This document shows positions 6,990 to 15,362 of a DNA stretch of 64,000 bases, piece after piece. The stretch is from Pedobacter sp. SYP-B3415. Its GTDB lineage: Bacteria; Bacteroidota; Bacteroidia; Sphingobacteriales; Sphingobacteriaceae. The notes beneath the pieces were generated by a model. The model made no database searches. It was given only the letters and a program-made list of their open reading frames with translations, and was not told the origin of the DNA. A program made the position numbers and the translations under genes. Positions within the stretch are counted from its first letter, which is position 1, and the number at the start of each line of letters is the position of its first letter. Location: contig NZ_RXNQ01000032.1 in the NCBI RefSeq assembly GCF_004138205.1, positions 186,001-250,000 of the forward strand, given 5' to 3'.

Positions 6990-8798
6990 TTATTTAATTG
7001 CTTTTAACAATACGTCCTGAATCCGCCCCCTGATGCGCATGTTAATAAGCTTATCGCTTACAGTCGGATTTACCCGGTTAGAAAGAAACACGTATACCAA
7101 TCCTTTTGCCGGATCTACCCATACACAGGTACCCGTGTAGCCGGTATGGCCGTAGGTCTGAGAGGAAGCCAGTTCAGATGGATAGTGCTTTGACAGATCC
7201 GGATCCCAGCGGTCGAAGCCCAGGCCGCGTCTGCTCACAGCCGATTGTTTCTGCGTAAACATATCGACCGTTTCAGGCTTAAAGTACTGCGTGCCGCCGT
7301 ATGTGCCGCGGTTCAGCAGCATCTGGTATATAATCGCCAGGTCGTTCGCAGATGAGAATAATCCCGCATGGCCCGAAACACCGCCAACGAGTGCTGCACC
7401 CTGGTCATGAACGTAACCTTGCAGAAGTGTCTTCCTGAAGTAAGTGTCGTTTTCGGTGGGTACGATCTGTTCGCGTGGAAAACGGTTACGCGGCAGGAAA
7501 CCTGCAGTCTGCATGCCCAGCGGCGTATAAAAGTTTTCCTGTGTGTATTCGTCAAGAGGCTGTTCGGCGAGGTGCTCAACTATGTCTTTCATTACGTACA
7601 TGCTGATGTCACTGTATACATACTTTCCGCGCGTCCTTATCGGTGAGTTGAGCATCTTTGGCCACATGAAATCACGGAAAAAGCCTTTCTTTATATAGTA
7701 GTTGTCAGCCACCTTGGTCGGATAGAGAGCCGATGAGTCACGACTGTAATCGCCTGCTTTAATTGCGTTGTGAAAAGGGATATATGGGATAAAGCCGGCT
7801 TGGTGCAGCATGACTTCGCGAACGGGAATTGCGTTCATCGGACTGGTCCTTGCCCGCGGAATGTACAGTCCGATGTTTGTATCCAGGTTCAGTTTTCCCT
7901 GTTCCACAAGTCGCATGACGCTTGGCGTGGTGGCAGTTACCTTTGTCACCGAGGCCAGGTCAAATATGTCCGTCACCTTATCGGCCACGTTCGTGTCATA
8001 CGTGTGCGTGCCGTATGCCTTGTTAAAGATAACCTGCCCGTCTTTAACGGCCAAAACAACCATGCCCGGCGCAGCACGTTGTGCAATAGCCTCGGCGGCG
8101 ATGTTGTCAATCTCCTTCAAGCTATTTGAGTTGATGCCAACTGCTTCAGGAACCGAATAAGACAGTCGTATTTTTTCAGTAGTAAATCCCGACCCGGCCG
8201 TATATTTTGGAGAGAATCCAGCCTTTAGCCGCTGCGTTGCGGCCACACCGCCAAAAATGAGCTGGGGAACCATGCTGGCAGATTCCGCATTGTTCATGGG
8301 GCTCCAGATCAGCGGACCGTTCAGATTATCAAATGATGCCAGTGCACGGCCATTGCTTCCGAAAAGCGAAACAATAACCTTTTTGCTTTTGCTGAGACTG
8401 TTAATGAAGTTCAGGTATTTTCCGTTTGTTGCGATGCTGTCGGTCAGGCTTACCACAACTGTCTGATAAAATTTAAGATCGTCTTCAAGCGTATTAAGCG
8501 TTGTTGAATCCCGGTACTGGTCTGCATTGAAGGAGTCTACTTTCGCATACTTGTTCATCAGGCTGTCAAATGTCTGGCGCTGATTATAAAACAGGCTGAC
8601 CGAAGCGATCCTGTTGTTGGTAAGCGTAACAACCGGCACCGTTTTCGCCTCGTTGTTTAGCAGCACGGTCGAGCTACTGATGCGCTTAATCTCTGCCAGC
8701 CGCTTTTCGTTTTTACTGTGGTCCTGTGCACAGGCGCCTACGGCAATGGTGCAGGCTATGCCGAGCCCCATCAGGGCGGCAAGGTTACTTCTTCTCAT
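6990..8798 (-). CDS. Serine hydrolase: GH3 C-terminal-like domain fused to class C beta-lactamase fold
   Basis: This 602-residue protein has a leader with possible lipobox VGAC (Cys23). Residues ~40-220 match the C-terminal domain of glycoside hydrolase family 3: STVLLNNEAKTVPV, VIVSLFGSNGR, QLIFGGVAATQRLKAGFSP. Residues ~225-600 are a beta-lactamase/transpeptidase-like domain with SVTK (Ser283, Lys286), a YSD at the second motif and GHTGYTG as the third. In Bacteroidota such domains usually form ~1000-residue proteins with a full GH3 enzyme; here the GH3 N-terminal catalytic barrel is absent. The start overlaps the end of the amidohydrolase gene by 14 bp, so they are co-transcribed. The probable role is cell-wall peptide or ester hydrolysis in the envelope. 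Confidence 0.85.
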   Translation of the reverse strand: MRRSNLAALMGLGIACTIAVGACAQDHSKNEKRLAEIKRISSSTVLLNNEAKTVPVVTLTNNRIASVSLFYNQRQTFDSLMNKYAKVDSFNADQYRDSTTLNTLEDDLKFYQTVVVSLTDSIATNGKYLNFINSLSKSKKVIVSLFGSNGRALASFDNLNGPLIWSPMNNAESASMVPQLIFGGVAATQRLKAGFSPKYTAGSGFTTEKIRLSYSVPEAVGINSNSLKEIDNIAAEAIAQRAAPGMVVLAVKDGQVIFNKAYGTHTYDTNVADKVTDIFDLASVTKVTATTPSVMRLVEQGKLNLDTNIGLYIPRARTSPMNAIPVREVMLHQAGFIPYIPFHNAIKAGDYSRDSSALYPTKVADNYYIKKGFFRDFMWPKMLNSPIRTRGKYVYSDISMYVMKDIVEHLAEQPLDEYTQENFYTPLGMQTAGFLPRNRFPREQIVPTENDTYFRKTLLQGYVHDQGAALVGGVSGHAGLFSSANDLAIIYQMLLNRGTYGGTQYFKPETVDMFTQKQSAVSRRGLGFDRWDPDLSKHYPSELASSQTYGHTGYTGTCVWVDPAKGLVYVFLSNRVNPTVSDKLINMRIRGRIQDVLLKAIK

Positions 8799-10413
8799 AT
8801 ACTTTTTCTCCGTTCAGGTAGGTTTTCAATACTTTGATGTCATGTAATTTTGTTTGCGGCGCCTTTATGATGTCCTGGTCCAGAATGACGAAGTCTGCAA
8901 GTTTGCCCGGCTCCAGACTTCCCTTTTCTTTCTCTTCAAAATTTGCCTTTGCGGCCCAGATCGTCATGCCACGCAGGGCCTCTTCCCGGCTCAGCGCGTT
9001 TTCGGCCTGGAATCCCGCCGCCGGATAACCGGATGCATCTTTTCTCACAGTGGCAGCGTAGAACGTGTACATCGGGTTGATTTCTTCCACAGGAAAATCC
9101 GTGCCAAGCGGGATCCATCTGTTCTGGGCTAACAATTGTTTATAAGCATATGCACCCCTAACGCGGTCTGCACCCAGCCGGTCGGCTGCCCAGTACATGT
9201 CTGAGGTGGCATGCGTTGGCTGTACAGATGGTACGATCGCCGAAGCGCCAAACCTGTCAAAATCTTCCGGGCTAACAACCTGCGCATGCTCAATACGCCA
9301 GCGCCGGTCATTGCCGGCTTTCAGCACCGATTGGTAGATTTTTAATACCGTGCGGTTGGCCGAATCGCCTATTGCGTGGGTACACATCTGAAACCCGCTG
9401 TTGGCTAGTTTATTGGCAACTGCCTGAAAGTGCTTTATATCGCTCAGTAAAAAACCACGTTTTCCCGGACTGTCGTGATAATCGGCCAGGAGGGATGCAC
9501 CGCGCGAACCAAGGGCACCGTCTGCATATACTTTAAAAGAGCGCACATGAAGGCGCTCCGTTTTAATCGCACCGCGCTTAAACAGGTAATCATAATTTGC
9601 CGGTTTATCAGACAGCATGACATACAGCCGCATTTTCAGATTGCCTTTGTCCTGCAATTTCTCTATAAGTTCGGCGGCTTGAAAATCCAGACCACAGTCG
9701 TCTATAGTCGTAAGTCCGGCGGCGAAACAATTCTGCTCTGCCGCAGCGAGCATTTTTTGCCACCGCCGTGCATTAGGTTCAGGCGCTTTTGACGCTACCA
9801 TTCCAACTGCATTGTCGATCAGAATTCCTGTTAATTTGCCGTTCCGGGTTATAAAGTCGCCGCCTGTAATTTTTTTCGCTTCGAGAATTCCGGCAGCAGT
9901 CAGTGCCGCCTGGTTGGCAATAGCTGCATGCCCGTCGATTCGTTCCAGCAAAACCGGGCGGCTTGGGAACAGGCTGTCGAGTGCAGCGTTGTCAGGAAAC
10001 TGTTTGTCCGGCCAGTCATTCTGGTCCCATCCGCGTCCAATCAGCCAGCCGTCGGGCTGTGTCTTTGCAAAATCAGCAATCCTGCCGCACACTTCGTTCC
10101 AGCTTTTTGTGCCGCGCAGGTCAGCAGTATACAAACTTTGGGCATAGCCAAAAAAATGGGCGTGTGCATCAATGAAGCCGGGGTACAAGGGCTTTCCACC
10201 TGCATCAAGTTTTTCTGTCGCCCGGAACTGCTGCTGCAGATCGGCCGAGCGGCCAATGGCAATAATTTTTCCATCGCGTATGGCCATCGCCTCTGCGGTG
10301 TCAAAACGATCATTAACCGTATAGATCTTTGCATTGTAGACCAGCAGATCTGCCTGCTGACTTGTGCAGGAAAATAGCGTAAAGAGTAAAAAAACGCCGG
10401 CAAAATATTTCAT
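8785..10413 (-). CDS. Amidohydrolase lipoprotein (amidohydrolase_3 / YtcJ-like)
   Basis: This 542-residue protein has a lipobox LFSC (Cys16). It opens with the composite beta-sandwich of metal amidohydrolases (ADLLVYNAKIYTVNDRFDTAEAMAIRDGKIIAIG) and then the metal motif FIDAHAHFFGY (His84, His86). Further ligand regions are CTHAIGDSANR and WRIEHAQVVSP, and LGTDFPVEEINPM carries the late Asp. YtcJ-type enzymes hydrolyse amide or related C-N bonds; the substrate is not predictable. The gene is first in a two-gene unit with the overlapping serine hydrolase downstream. A TATATTTA element, one base off the TAnnTTTG box, lies four bases before the ATG. Confidence 0.88.
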   Translation of the reverse strand: MKYFAGVFLLFTLFSCTSQQADLLVYNAKIYTVNDRFDTAEAMAIRDGKIIAIGRSADLQQQFRATEKLDAGGKPLYPGFIDAHAHFFGYAQSLYTADLRGTKSWNEVCGRIADFAKTQPDGWLIGRGWDQNDWPDKQFPDNAALDSLFPSRPVLLERIDGHAAIANQAALTAAGILEAKKITGGDFITRNGKLTGILIDNAVGMVASKAPEPNARRWQKMLAAAEQNCFAAGLTTIDDCGLDFQAAELIEKLQDKGNLKMRLYVMLSDKPANYDYLFKRGAIKTERLHVRSFKVYADGALGSRGASLLADYHDSPGKRGFLLSDIKHFQAVANKLANSGFQMCTHAIGDSANRTVLKIYQSVLKAGNDRRWRIEHAQVVSPEDFDRFGASAIVPSVQPTHATSDMYWAADRLGADRVRGAYAYKQLLAQNRWIPLGTDFPVEEINPMYTFYAATVRKDASGYPAAGFQAENALSREEALRGMTIWAAKANFEEKEKGSLEPGKLADFVILDQDIIKAPQTKLHDIKVLKTYLNGEKVYEKK

Positions 10414-10687
10414 GGCTTAAATATAGAAAATGTATCGCGCTTTGATTCTACGCCGTTTGAACAGAACAACAGGTTTGTATGCACAGTGGCCATCATACTG
10501 CTGTTCAGCCCGGGAGGCATTGGTTCTTTCACAACAAAAATAGAACAAAGAGGTATGAACATCGCCAGGGAGGTAAACGTCATTATCCAGACGCTTTTAT
10601 GATTTTTTGACATCCGCCTGCGGTGTCTTCCGGCCGGCAATTGACCGATTTTGCTTAAATTAGCCGGGTATATTTTTAATCCGACAC

Positions 10688-12550
10688 ATGACAGACGTGA
10701 TACATTTATTGCCGGATGCTGTAGCCAACCAGATTGCTGCTGGTGAAGTGATTCAGCGACCGGCATCAGCGGTGAAAGAGCTGTTGGAAAATTCGATAGA
10801 TGCGGGGGCAGACAAAATTCAGCTGATTGTGAAGGATGCCGGTAAGGCGCTGATCCAAACCATCGACAATGGTTGCGGAATGAGCGTAACCGATGCGCGC
10901 ATGTGTTTTGAACGGCATGCAACTTCAAAGGTCAAGAAAGCCGAAGATCTTTTTGCCATCCGGACCATGGGGTTCAGGGGCGAAGCCATGGCCTCTATTG
11001 CTGCCATTGCACAGGTAGAAATGAAGACCCGCCGGCATGAGGATGAGATTGGAACCTGTATCAGTATAGAGGGTGCAGAAGTGATTGGACAAGAACCCGT
11101 TGCCGTACCTGCGGGAACGCAGTTTTCGATAAAAAATCTATTTTTCAATACTCCGGCACGGCGCAACTTTCTCAAGAGCAACCCCGTTGAAATGCGGCAC
11201 ATCATCGACGAATTTCAGCGTGTGGCCATGGCGCATCCGCAGGTGTTTTTCAGCCTGCACCATGACGGGCAGGAGGTTTTTCACCTGCCAAAGGGTACGC
11301 TAAAACAGCGCATTGTTCATTTGTTCGGCAGCAACTACAATGAACGCCTTGTTCCCGTAGAAGAAGAGACCTCAATTATCAATATTAAAGGTTTCATAGG
11401 TAAGCCTCAGTTCGCAAAAAAAACGCGTGGCGAGCAGTTCTTTTTTGTAAACAGCCGGTTTATAAAAGATGGCTATCTCAACCATGCTGTGGCTTCAGCC
11501 TTTGATGAACTGCTGCCAGACGATAGTTTTCCGCTTTATGTGCTGTTTATTGAGATTGATCCGGCAAAAATCGATGTGAATGTTCACCCGACAAAAACAG
11601 AGATCAAATACCTGGACGAAAAATCCATCTACGCCATTCTTAAATCTGCGGTTAAACGCTCTATAGGCCGTTATAACATCTCCCCAACGCTTGATTTTGA
11701 TCAGGAGACCGGCTTTAGCGGTATGATTACACCGAAAGCTCCTGAAGATATCGTGCCGCCAAGCATCAGCTTCAATCCTGATTTCAATCCGTTCAATACA
11801 TCAGAAGATGGCCGGCCGGCCGGCAATGGTTATACCCGGAGCGGTGGAAGTTATCAACCGGCAGCCAGTACTAAAAACTGGGGCTCGCTGTATGAGATCA
11901 GCCGGCAGGCGCCGGTTGAGCAGACGCAGCTTTCCGTCGAAGACGAAACCGGGCAGCCCGAAGCAATCGCGCATCCGCAGCCAAAACAACTCATGCAGGT
12001 GCATAACCGGTATATTGTTTCGCAAATCAAGTCAGGCCTGATGCTGATTGATCAGCAGGCGGCACACGAACGCATTTTGTACGAACGTTTTCTGCTGCAC
12101 CTGGAAGACCGCAAGGGAGCGTCGCAACAAAGTCTTTTCCCGCAAACGATCACGCTGAGCGCGCAGGATTATGAACTGGTCAGGAATCTGCTTGACGATA
12201 TCAAAAGCCTGGGTTTCGAGGTACGCGAATTTGGTAAAAATACGCTGGTTGTGGAAGGAATACCTGTAGACCTCGGCAGCACAAACATAAATGAGATCCA
12301 GCTGTTTGAACAACTGATCGAAGGGTTCAAAAATTCGCAGCAGGAACTGAAGCTGGACAAACGCGACCGTCTGGCCAGAAGCCTGGCGCGCAACAGTGCC
12401 ATTAAAAGCGGCGTGCCGCTGGGCCAGGAGGAGATGAATACCCTGATTAATCAATTGTTCGCCTGCGAGACGCCCAATTTCAGCATCAGTGGAAAACCTG
12501 TTATCCAAACGATCGGCCTGGCCGAACTCGATAAAAAATTCGATAAGTAA
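10688..12550 (+). CDS. mutL: DNA mismatch repair protein MutL
   Basis: This 620-residue protein is of normal length. The GHKL ATPase motifs are intact: EVIQRPASAVKELLENSIDAGA, IDNGCGMS, TMGFRGEAMASI. The transducer domain ends with VDVNVHPTKTEIKYLDE. A variable Pro/Gly-rich linker (about 345-430) leads to the C-terminal dimerisation domain. The endonuclease motif region reads DQQAAHERILYE (from residue 455), where the canonical motif has DQHA, and a CPHGRP-like block is not evident (ACETPNFSISGKPVIQ). MutL couples MutS to strand removal. It heads an operon with two rhomboid genes (3-bp gap, then an overlap). Confidence 0.97.
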   Translation: MTDVIHLLPDAVANQIAAGEVIQRPASAVKELLENSIDAGADKIQLIVKDAGKALIQTIDNGCGMSVTDARMCFERHATSKVKKAEDLFAIRTMGFRGEAMASIAAIAQVEMKTRRHEDEIGTCISIEGAEVIGQEPVAVPAGTQFSIKNLFFNTPARRNFLKSNPVEMRHIIDEFQRVAMAHPQVFFSLHHDGQEVFHLPKGTLKQRIVHLFGSNYNERLVPVEEETSIINIKGFIGKPQFAKKTRGEQFFFVNSRFIKDGYLNHAVASAFDELLPDDSFPLYVLFIEIDPAKIDVNVHPTKTEIKYLDEKSIYAILKSAVKRSIGRYNISPTLDFDQETGFSGMITPKAPEDIVPPSISFNPDFNPFNTSEDGRPAGNGYTRSGGSYQPAASTKNWGSLYEISRQAPVEQTQLSVEDETGQPEAIAHPQPKQLMQVHNRYIVSQIKSGLMLIDQQAAHERILYERFLLHLEDRKGASQQSLFPQTITLSAQDYELVRNLLDDIKSLGFEVREFGKNTLVVEGIPVDLGSTNINEIQLFEQLIEGFKNSQQELKLDKRDRLARSLARNSAIKSGVPLGQEEMNTLINQLFACETPNFSISGKPVIQTIGLAELDKKFDK

Positions 12551-12553
12551 TAC

Positions 12554-13258
12554 ATGAACAACATCTATATCCCACCCGTAGTCAAGAACCTGCTCATTAT
12601 TAACGTGCTCTTCTTTCTCGGTACTGCCGTTTTTGAAGGGTTGCTTTCAGATCAGGTTGTCGGCACGCTTCCGGTTTATTATTTCGGGTCACCGTTCTTC
12701 AAGGGATGGCAGCCAATCACTTATATGTTTATGCATGGCGGCTGGGCACATATTTTCTTTAATATGTTTGCCTTGTATTCTTTTGGCAGCCTGCTGGAAA
12801 ACCGCTGGGGCGCCAAACGTTTTCTCATTTTTTATCTGGTAACAGGACTGGGTGCACTTGCGCTGCAATGGGCAGTTCAGGCATTTGAAATGCACCAGGC
12901 AACCGGACAGATCATGCCTTCGATTGAATACCTTCAGACGATAGATATAGCCGATGCACAAAAAGCCATAGCCATTTACCAGAGCCCTATGGTCGGTGCT
13001 TCAGGTGCTATTTTCGGTTTGCTGATCGCCTTCGGTATGCTCTACCCAAATGCAGAGATGTTTATTTTTTTTATCCCGGTACCCGTAAAAGCAAAATACA
13101 TCGTTCCTGTCTATATACTGGTAGAACTTTCGCTCGGCCTGGCGCGTTTTGAAGGTGATTCGGTTGCGCATTTTGCACACCTGGGCGGTGCGCTGATCGG
13201 GTATATCCTGGTTAAACTATGGAAAGACAACAACAACTTCTACAATTACTATGAGTAA
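12554..13258 (+). CDS. Rhomboid family intramembrane serine protease (first copy)
   Basis: This 234-residue protein has six predicted membrane segments. Rhomboid landmarks are all present: the oxyanion-side motif HGGWAHIFFNM, the LxxxG-type SFGSLLENRWG loop, the catalytic serine in MVGASGAIFG (Ser150) and the catalytic histidine in VAHFAHLGGALIG (His209). Rhomboids cut single-pass membrane proteins within the bilayer. The gene starts 3 bp after mutL and overlaps the second rhomboid by 8 bp, so expression is coupled. A longer insert (about residues 110-140, QMPSIEYLQTIDIADAQ) faces the aqueous side. The substrate is unknown. Confidence 0.92.
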   Translation: MNNIYIPPVVKNLLIINVLFFLGTAVFEGLLSDQVVGTLPVYYFGSPFFKGWQPITYMFMHGGWAHIFFNMFALYSFGSLLENRWGAKRFLIFYLVTGLGALALQWAVQAFEMHQATGQIMPSIEYLQTIDIADAQKAIAIYQSPMVGASGAIFGLLIAFGMLYPNAEMFIFFIPVPVKAKYIVPVYILVELSLGLARFEGDSVAHFAHLGGALIGYILVKLWKDNNNFYNYYE

Positions 13259-14120
13259 TACATTGTTCAGAGATATTAAGCAAAAGGTATTTCAATCGGG
13301 CAACCCGCTGTTTCTTTATATCGGCATCAACGTGCTGATCTTTGTAATTACCGCGCTGCTTAACGTAGTTTTTGTTATTTCAGGGCAGGGAAACATCATT
13401 GACCGGCTTGTCGCCGCGTATCTGGCATTGCCCGCACCTTTTGCACTGTTTCCGCAGCGTTTTTATACGCTGGTTACCAGTATGTTTATTCATGCCGGCT
13501 TTTTTCACATCCTCTTTAATATGTTATGGCTGTACTGGATGGGCCGTATCTTTCTCGATTTTCTCAACAACCGCCAATTTCATTTCGTGTATTGGGCCGG
13601 GGGTATAGCTGGTGGCATATTTTTTCTTCTTGCTTTTAACTTTATCCCATTCTTTGCCGCCAATACTGAACTGGCTATGCTCATGGGAGCGTCAGGAGCG
13701 GTCATGGCAATTGTTATTGCTACGGCCACCCTTGTTCCTGACTACAGTATCGTTCTCCTGTTCTTTGGCTCGGTTAAACTGAAGTACCTGGCTATTGCCT
13801 ATATCGTGCTAGACCTGATTGGTATAGCATCGACTAACGCAGGCGGCAGCATTGCTCATCTTGGGGGTGCGCTGCTTGGCTTTTTCTACATAAAAAGTTT
13901 GCAGCGTGGCAGCGACTGGAGCAAGATCTTTAAGCGCAAACCGAAACTGCGCGTAGTGAAAAATCCGCCGCCAAGGCCCCGCCAGGCGCCGGCGGCACGG
14001 TCTGCAAGCCAGGTTCGGCAGGATGAGATTGATGCCATTCTTGACAAGATCCTGAAGTCAGGCTATGACAAATTAAGCAAAGAGGAAAAAGAAACGCTGT
14101 TCAAAGCCGGCAAACAGTAA
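13251..14120 (+). CDS. Rhomboid family intramembrane serine protease with C-terminal tail (second copy)
   Basis: This 289-residue protein repeats the rhomboid motifs in the same order: IHAGFFHILFNM, catalytic serine in MGASGAVMAI (Ser148), and SIAHLGGALLGFFYIK with the catalytic histidine. After the last membrane helix comes a basic, proline-rich cytoplasmic tail ending DEIDAILDKILKSGYDKLSKEEKE, a conserved small C-terminal motif (DUF6576-like) found on Bacteroidota rhomboids. It overlaps the previous gene by 8 bp and the next by 1 bp (TAATG). The two adjacent rhomboids differ strongly in sequence and probably have different clients, or act as a pair. Confidence 0.92.
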   Translation: MSNTLFRDIKQKVFQSGNPLFLYIGINVLIFVITALLNVVFVISGQGNIIDRLVAAYLALPAPFALFPQRFYTLVTSMFIHAGFFHILFNMLWLYWMGRIFLDFLNNRQFHFVYWAGGIAGGIFFLLAFNFIPFFAANTELAMLMGASGAVMAIVIATATLVPDYSIVLLFFGSVKLKYLAIAYIVLDLIGIASTNAGGSIAHLGGALLGFFYIKSLQRGSDWSKIFKRKPKLRVVKNPPPRPRQAPAARSASQVRQDEIDAILDKILKSGYDKLSKEEKETLFKAGKQ

Positions 14121-15244
14121 TGAAGAAAAAGAAAGGCCTCAATTTCCTGGATAAAATTATGCTGCTGGTGGCGCTTGTAATGGCCGTCTCGCTGGTTCTT
14201 GGTTTCTCTGCAGGGCAGTTTGATCCGCGGCAGCACGGATTGATTCCTTTCTTCGGCCTTGCCTATCCATACATCCTGTTTGTAAACGTGGTCCTGGTTG
14301 CCTGGTGGCTCATCAGGAGCAAGTGGCTGCTCGCCATTGGTACCGTGGCCCTCATTTTTGTTGGCTGGACACCGCTTCATGCTACCTTCAGCTTTTCGGG
14401 TACAGCCGGCGAAGCCCGGAAGGCAGACAGCAGTTACCTCAGGCTGCTTACATACAATGTGCACAATTTCAAAGTATATGGTGGTGAAAACAACAAGGAG
14501 ATAAAAGAAAAAATGTTCAGGACGGTCGAGGCTGAAAATCCTGACGTGGTTTGTTTCCAGGAATTTTATACGCGCAACAAAGGTCCTTACAATAATATTG
14601 ATACGCTGAAAAAGCGACTGGGCATGCGCCATCATTATTTCAACCCGTCGATGAAAAATGACTACGAATCAATCGGCCTTGCCATTTTCTCGAGGTACCC
14701 GATCCGCGGCAAAGGTAATATCCTTTTTGATGAAGCCATTCGCGGTAATGAAAGCATCTATGCAGATTTGTCTGTCGGTAAACAAACGGTTCGCATTTAC
14801 AACGTACATCTTCAGTCTATCGGCTTTGATAAGAACGACTATGACTATATGGACCGCATGACCCACAAGATCGGAACAGAGCTTAAACCCTCGAAAAAGA
14901 TCCTGATCCGCTTGCGTAATGCTTTCCGTAAACGCAGTGAGCAGGTTGACGTGCTCAAGCAAAACATCAGCACCTGCCAGACACCCTACGTCATTGCCGG
15001 CGACTTTAACGATACACCAGCCTCGTATGCCGTGACCGAACTTACCCATTCGCTTCATAACGCATTCGCCGTGCAGGGTAAGGGTTTCGGAAAAACCTAT
15101 AACGGGAAGTTTCCAAACTTCCAGATCGATTATATTGCCTGCAGCAAAGCGCTTGATGTAAAAAGTTACCGCATTATCGAAGCCCGCCTTTCAGATCATT
15201 TTCCCGTGCGCAGCGATCTGGAGTTTAAAGCTTCCGCTGAATAG
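14120..15244 (+). CDS. Membrane-anchored endonuclease/exonuclease/phosphatase family protein
   Basis: This 374-residue protein has three hydrophobic helices in the first ~95 residues. The EEP hydrolase domain follows: LLTYNVHNFK, DVVCFQEFYT (metal-binding Glu), IYNVHLQS, VIAGDFNDTPASYAV and a final LSDHFPVRSDL with the catalytic His. The family includes DNase I-like nucleases and lipid phosphatases, and the membrane-anchored form is common in Bacteroidota. Which face of the membrane carries the domain, and the substrate, cannot be told. It is the last gene of the mutL-rhomboid operon, sharing a TAATG junction with its neighbour. Confidence 0.88.
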   Translation: MKKKKGLNFLDKIMLLVALVMAVSLVLGFSAGQFDPRQHGLIPFFGLAYPYILFVNVVLVAWWLIRSKWLLAIGTVALIFVGWTPLHATFSFSGTAGEARKADSSYLRLLTYNVHNFKVYGGENNKEIKEKMFRTVEAENPDVVCFQEFYTRNKGPYNNIDTLKKRLGMRHHYFNPSMKNDYESIGLAIFSRYPIRGKGNILFDEAIRGNESIYADLSVGKQTVRIYNVHLQSIGFDKNDYDYMDRMTHKIGTELKPSKKILIRLRNAFRKRSEQVDVLKQNISTCQTPYVIAGDFNDTPASYAVTELTHSLHNAFAVQGKGFGKTYNGKFPNFQIDYIACSKALDVKSYRIIEARLSDHFPVRSDLEFKASAE

Positions 15245-15350
15245 ACGCTTCATGTAAACGTGCAACCCTGCTGAAGTCAACCCGCACAGCTTCTCCACTG
15301 CACAGTTATGTTGCACTTAAAAAACCGCATTTATCCTGACGCCAGAATCT

Positions 15351-15358
15351 TATATTTG
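15351..15358 (+). promoter_or_regulatory. TAnnTTTG promoter box four bases before cysS
   Basis: TATATTTG then CTGG then the cysS ATG. The match to the Bacteroidota -7 element is exact. The spacing places the expected transcription start at or next to the start codon. No clear -33 TTTG is seen. Confidence 0.6.
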
Positions 15359-15362
15359 CTGG

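Noticed and set aside
10410..10613. A 67-codon minus-strand frame upstream of mutL with one hydrophobic stretch
   Set aside because: No recognisable family, weak start context, and its end abuts the amidohydrolase start; treated as chance.
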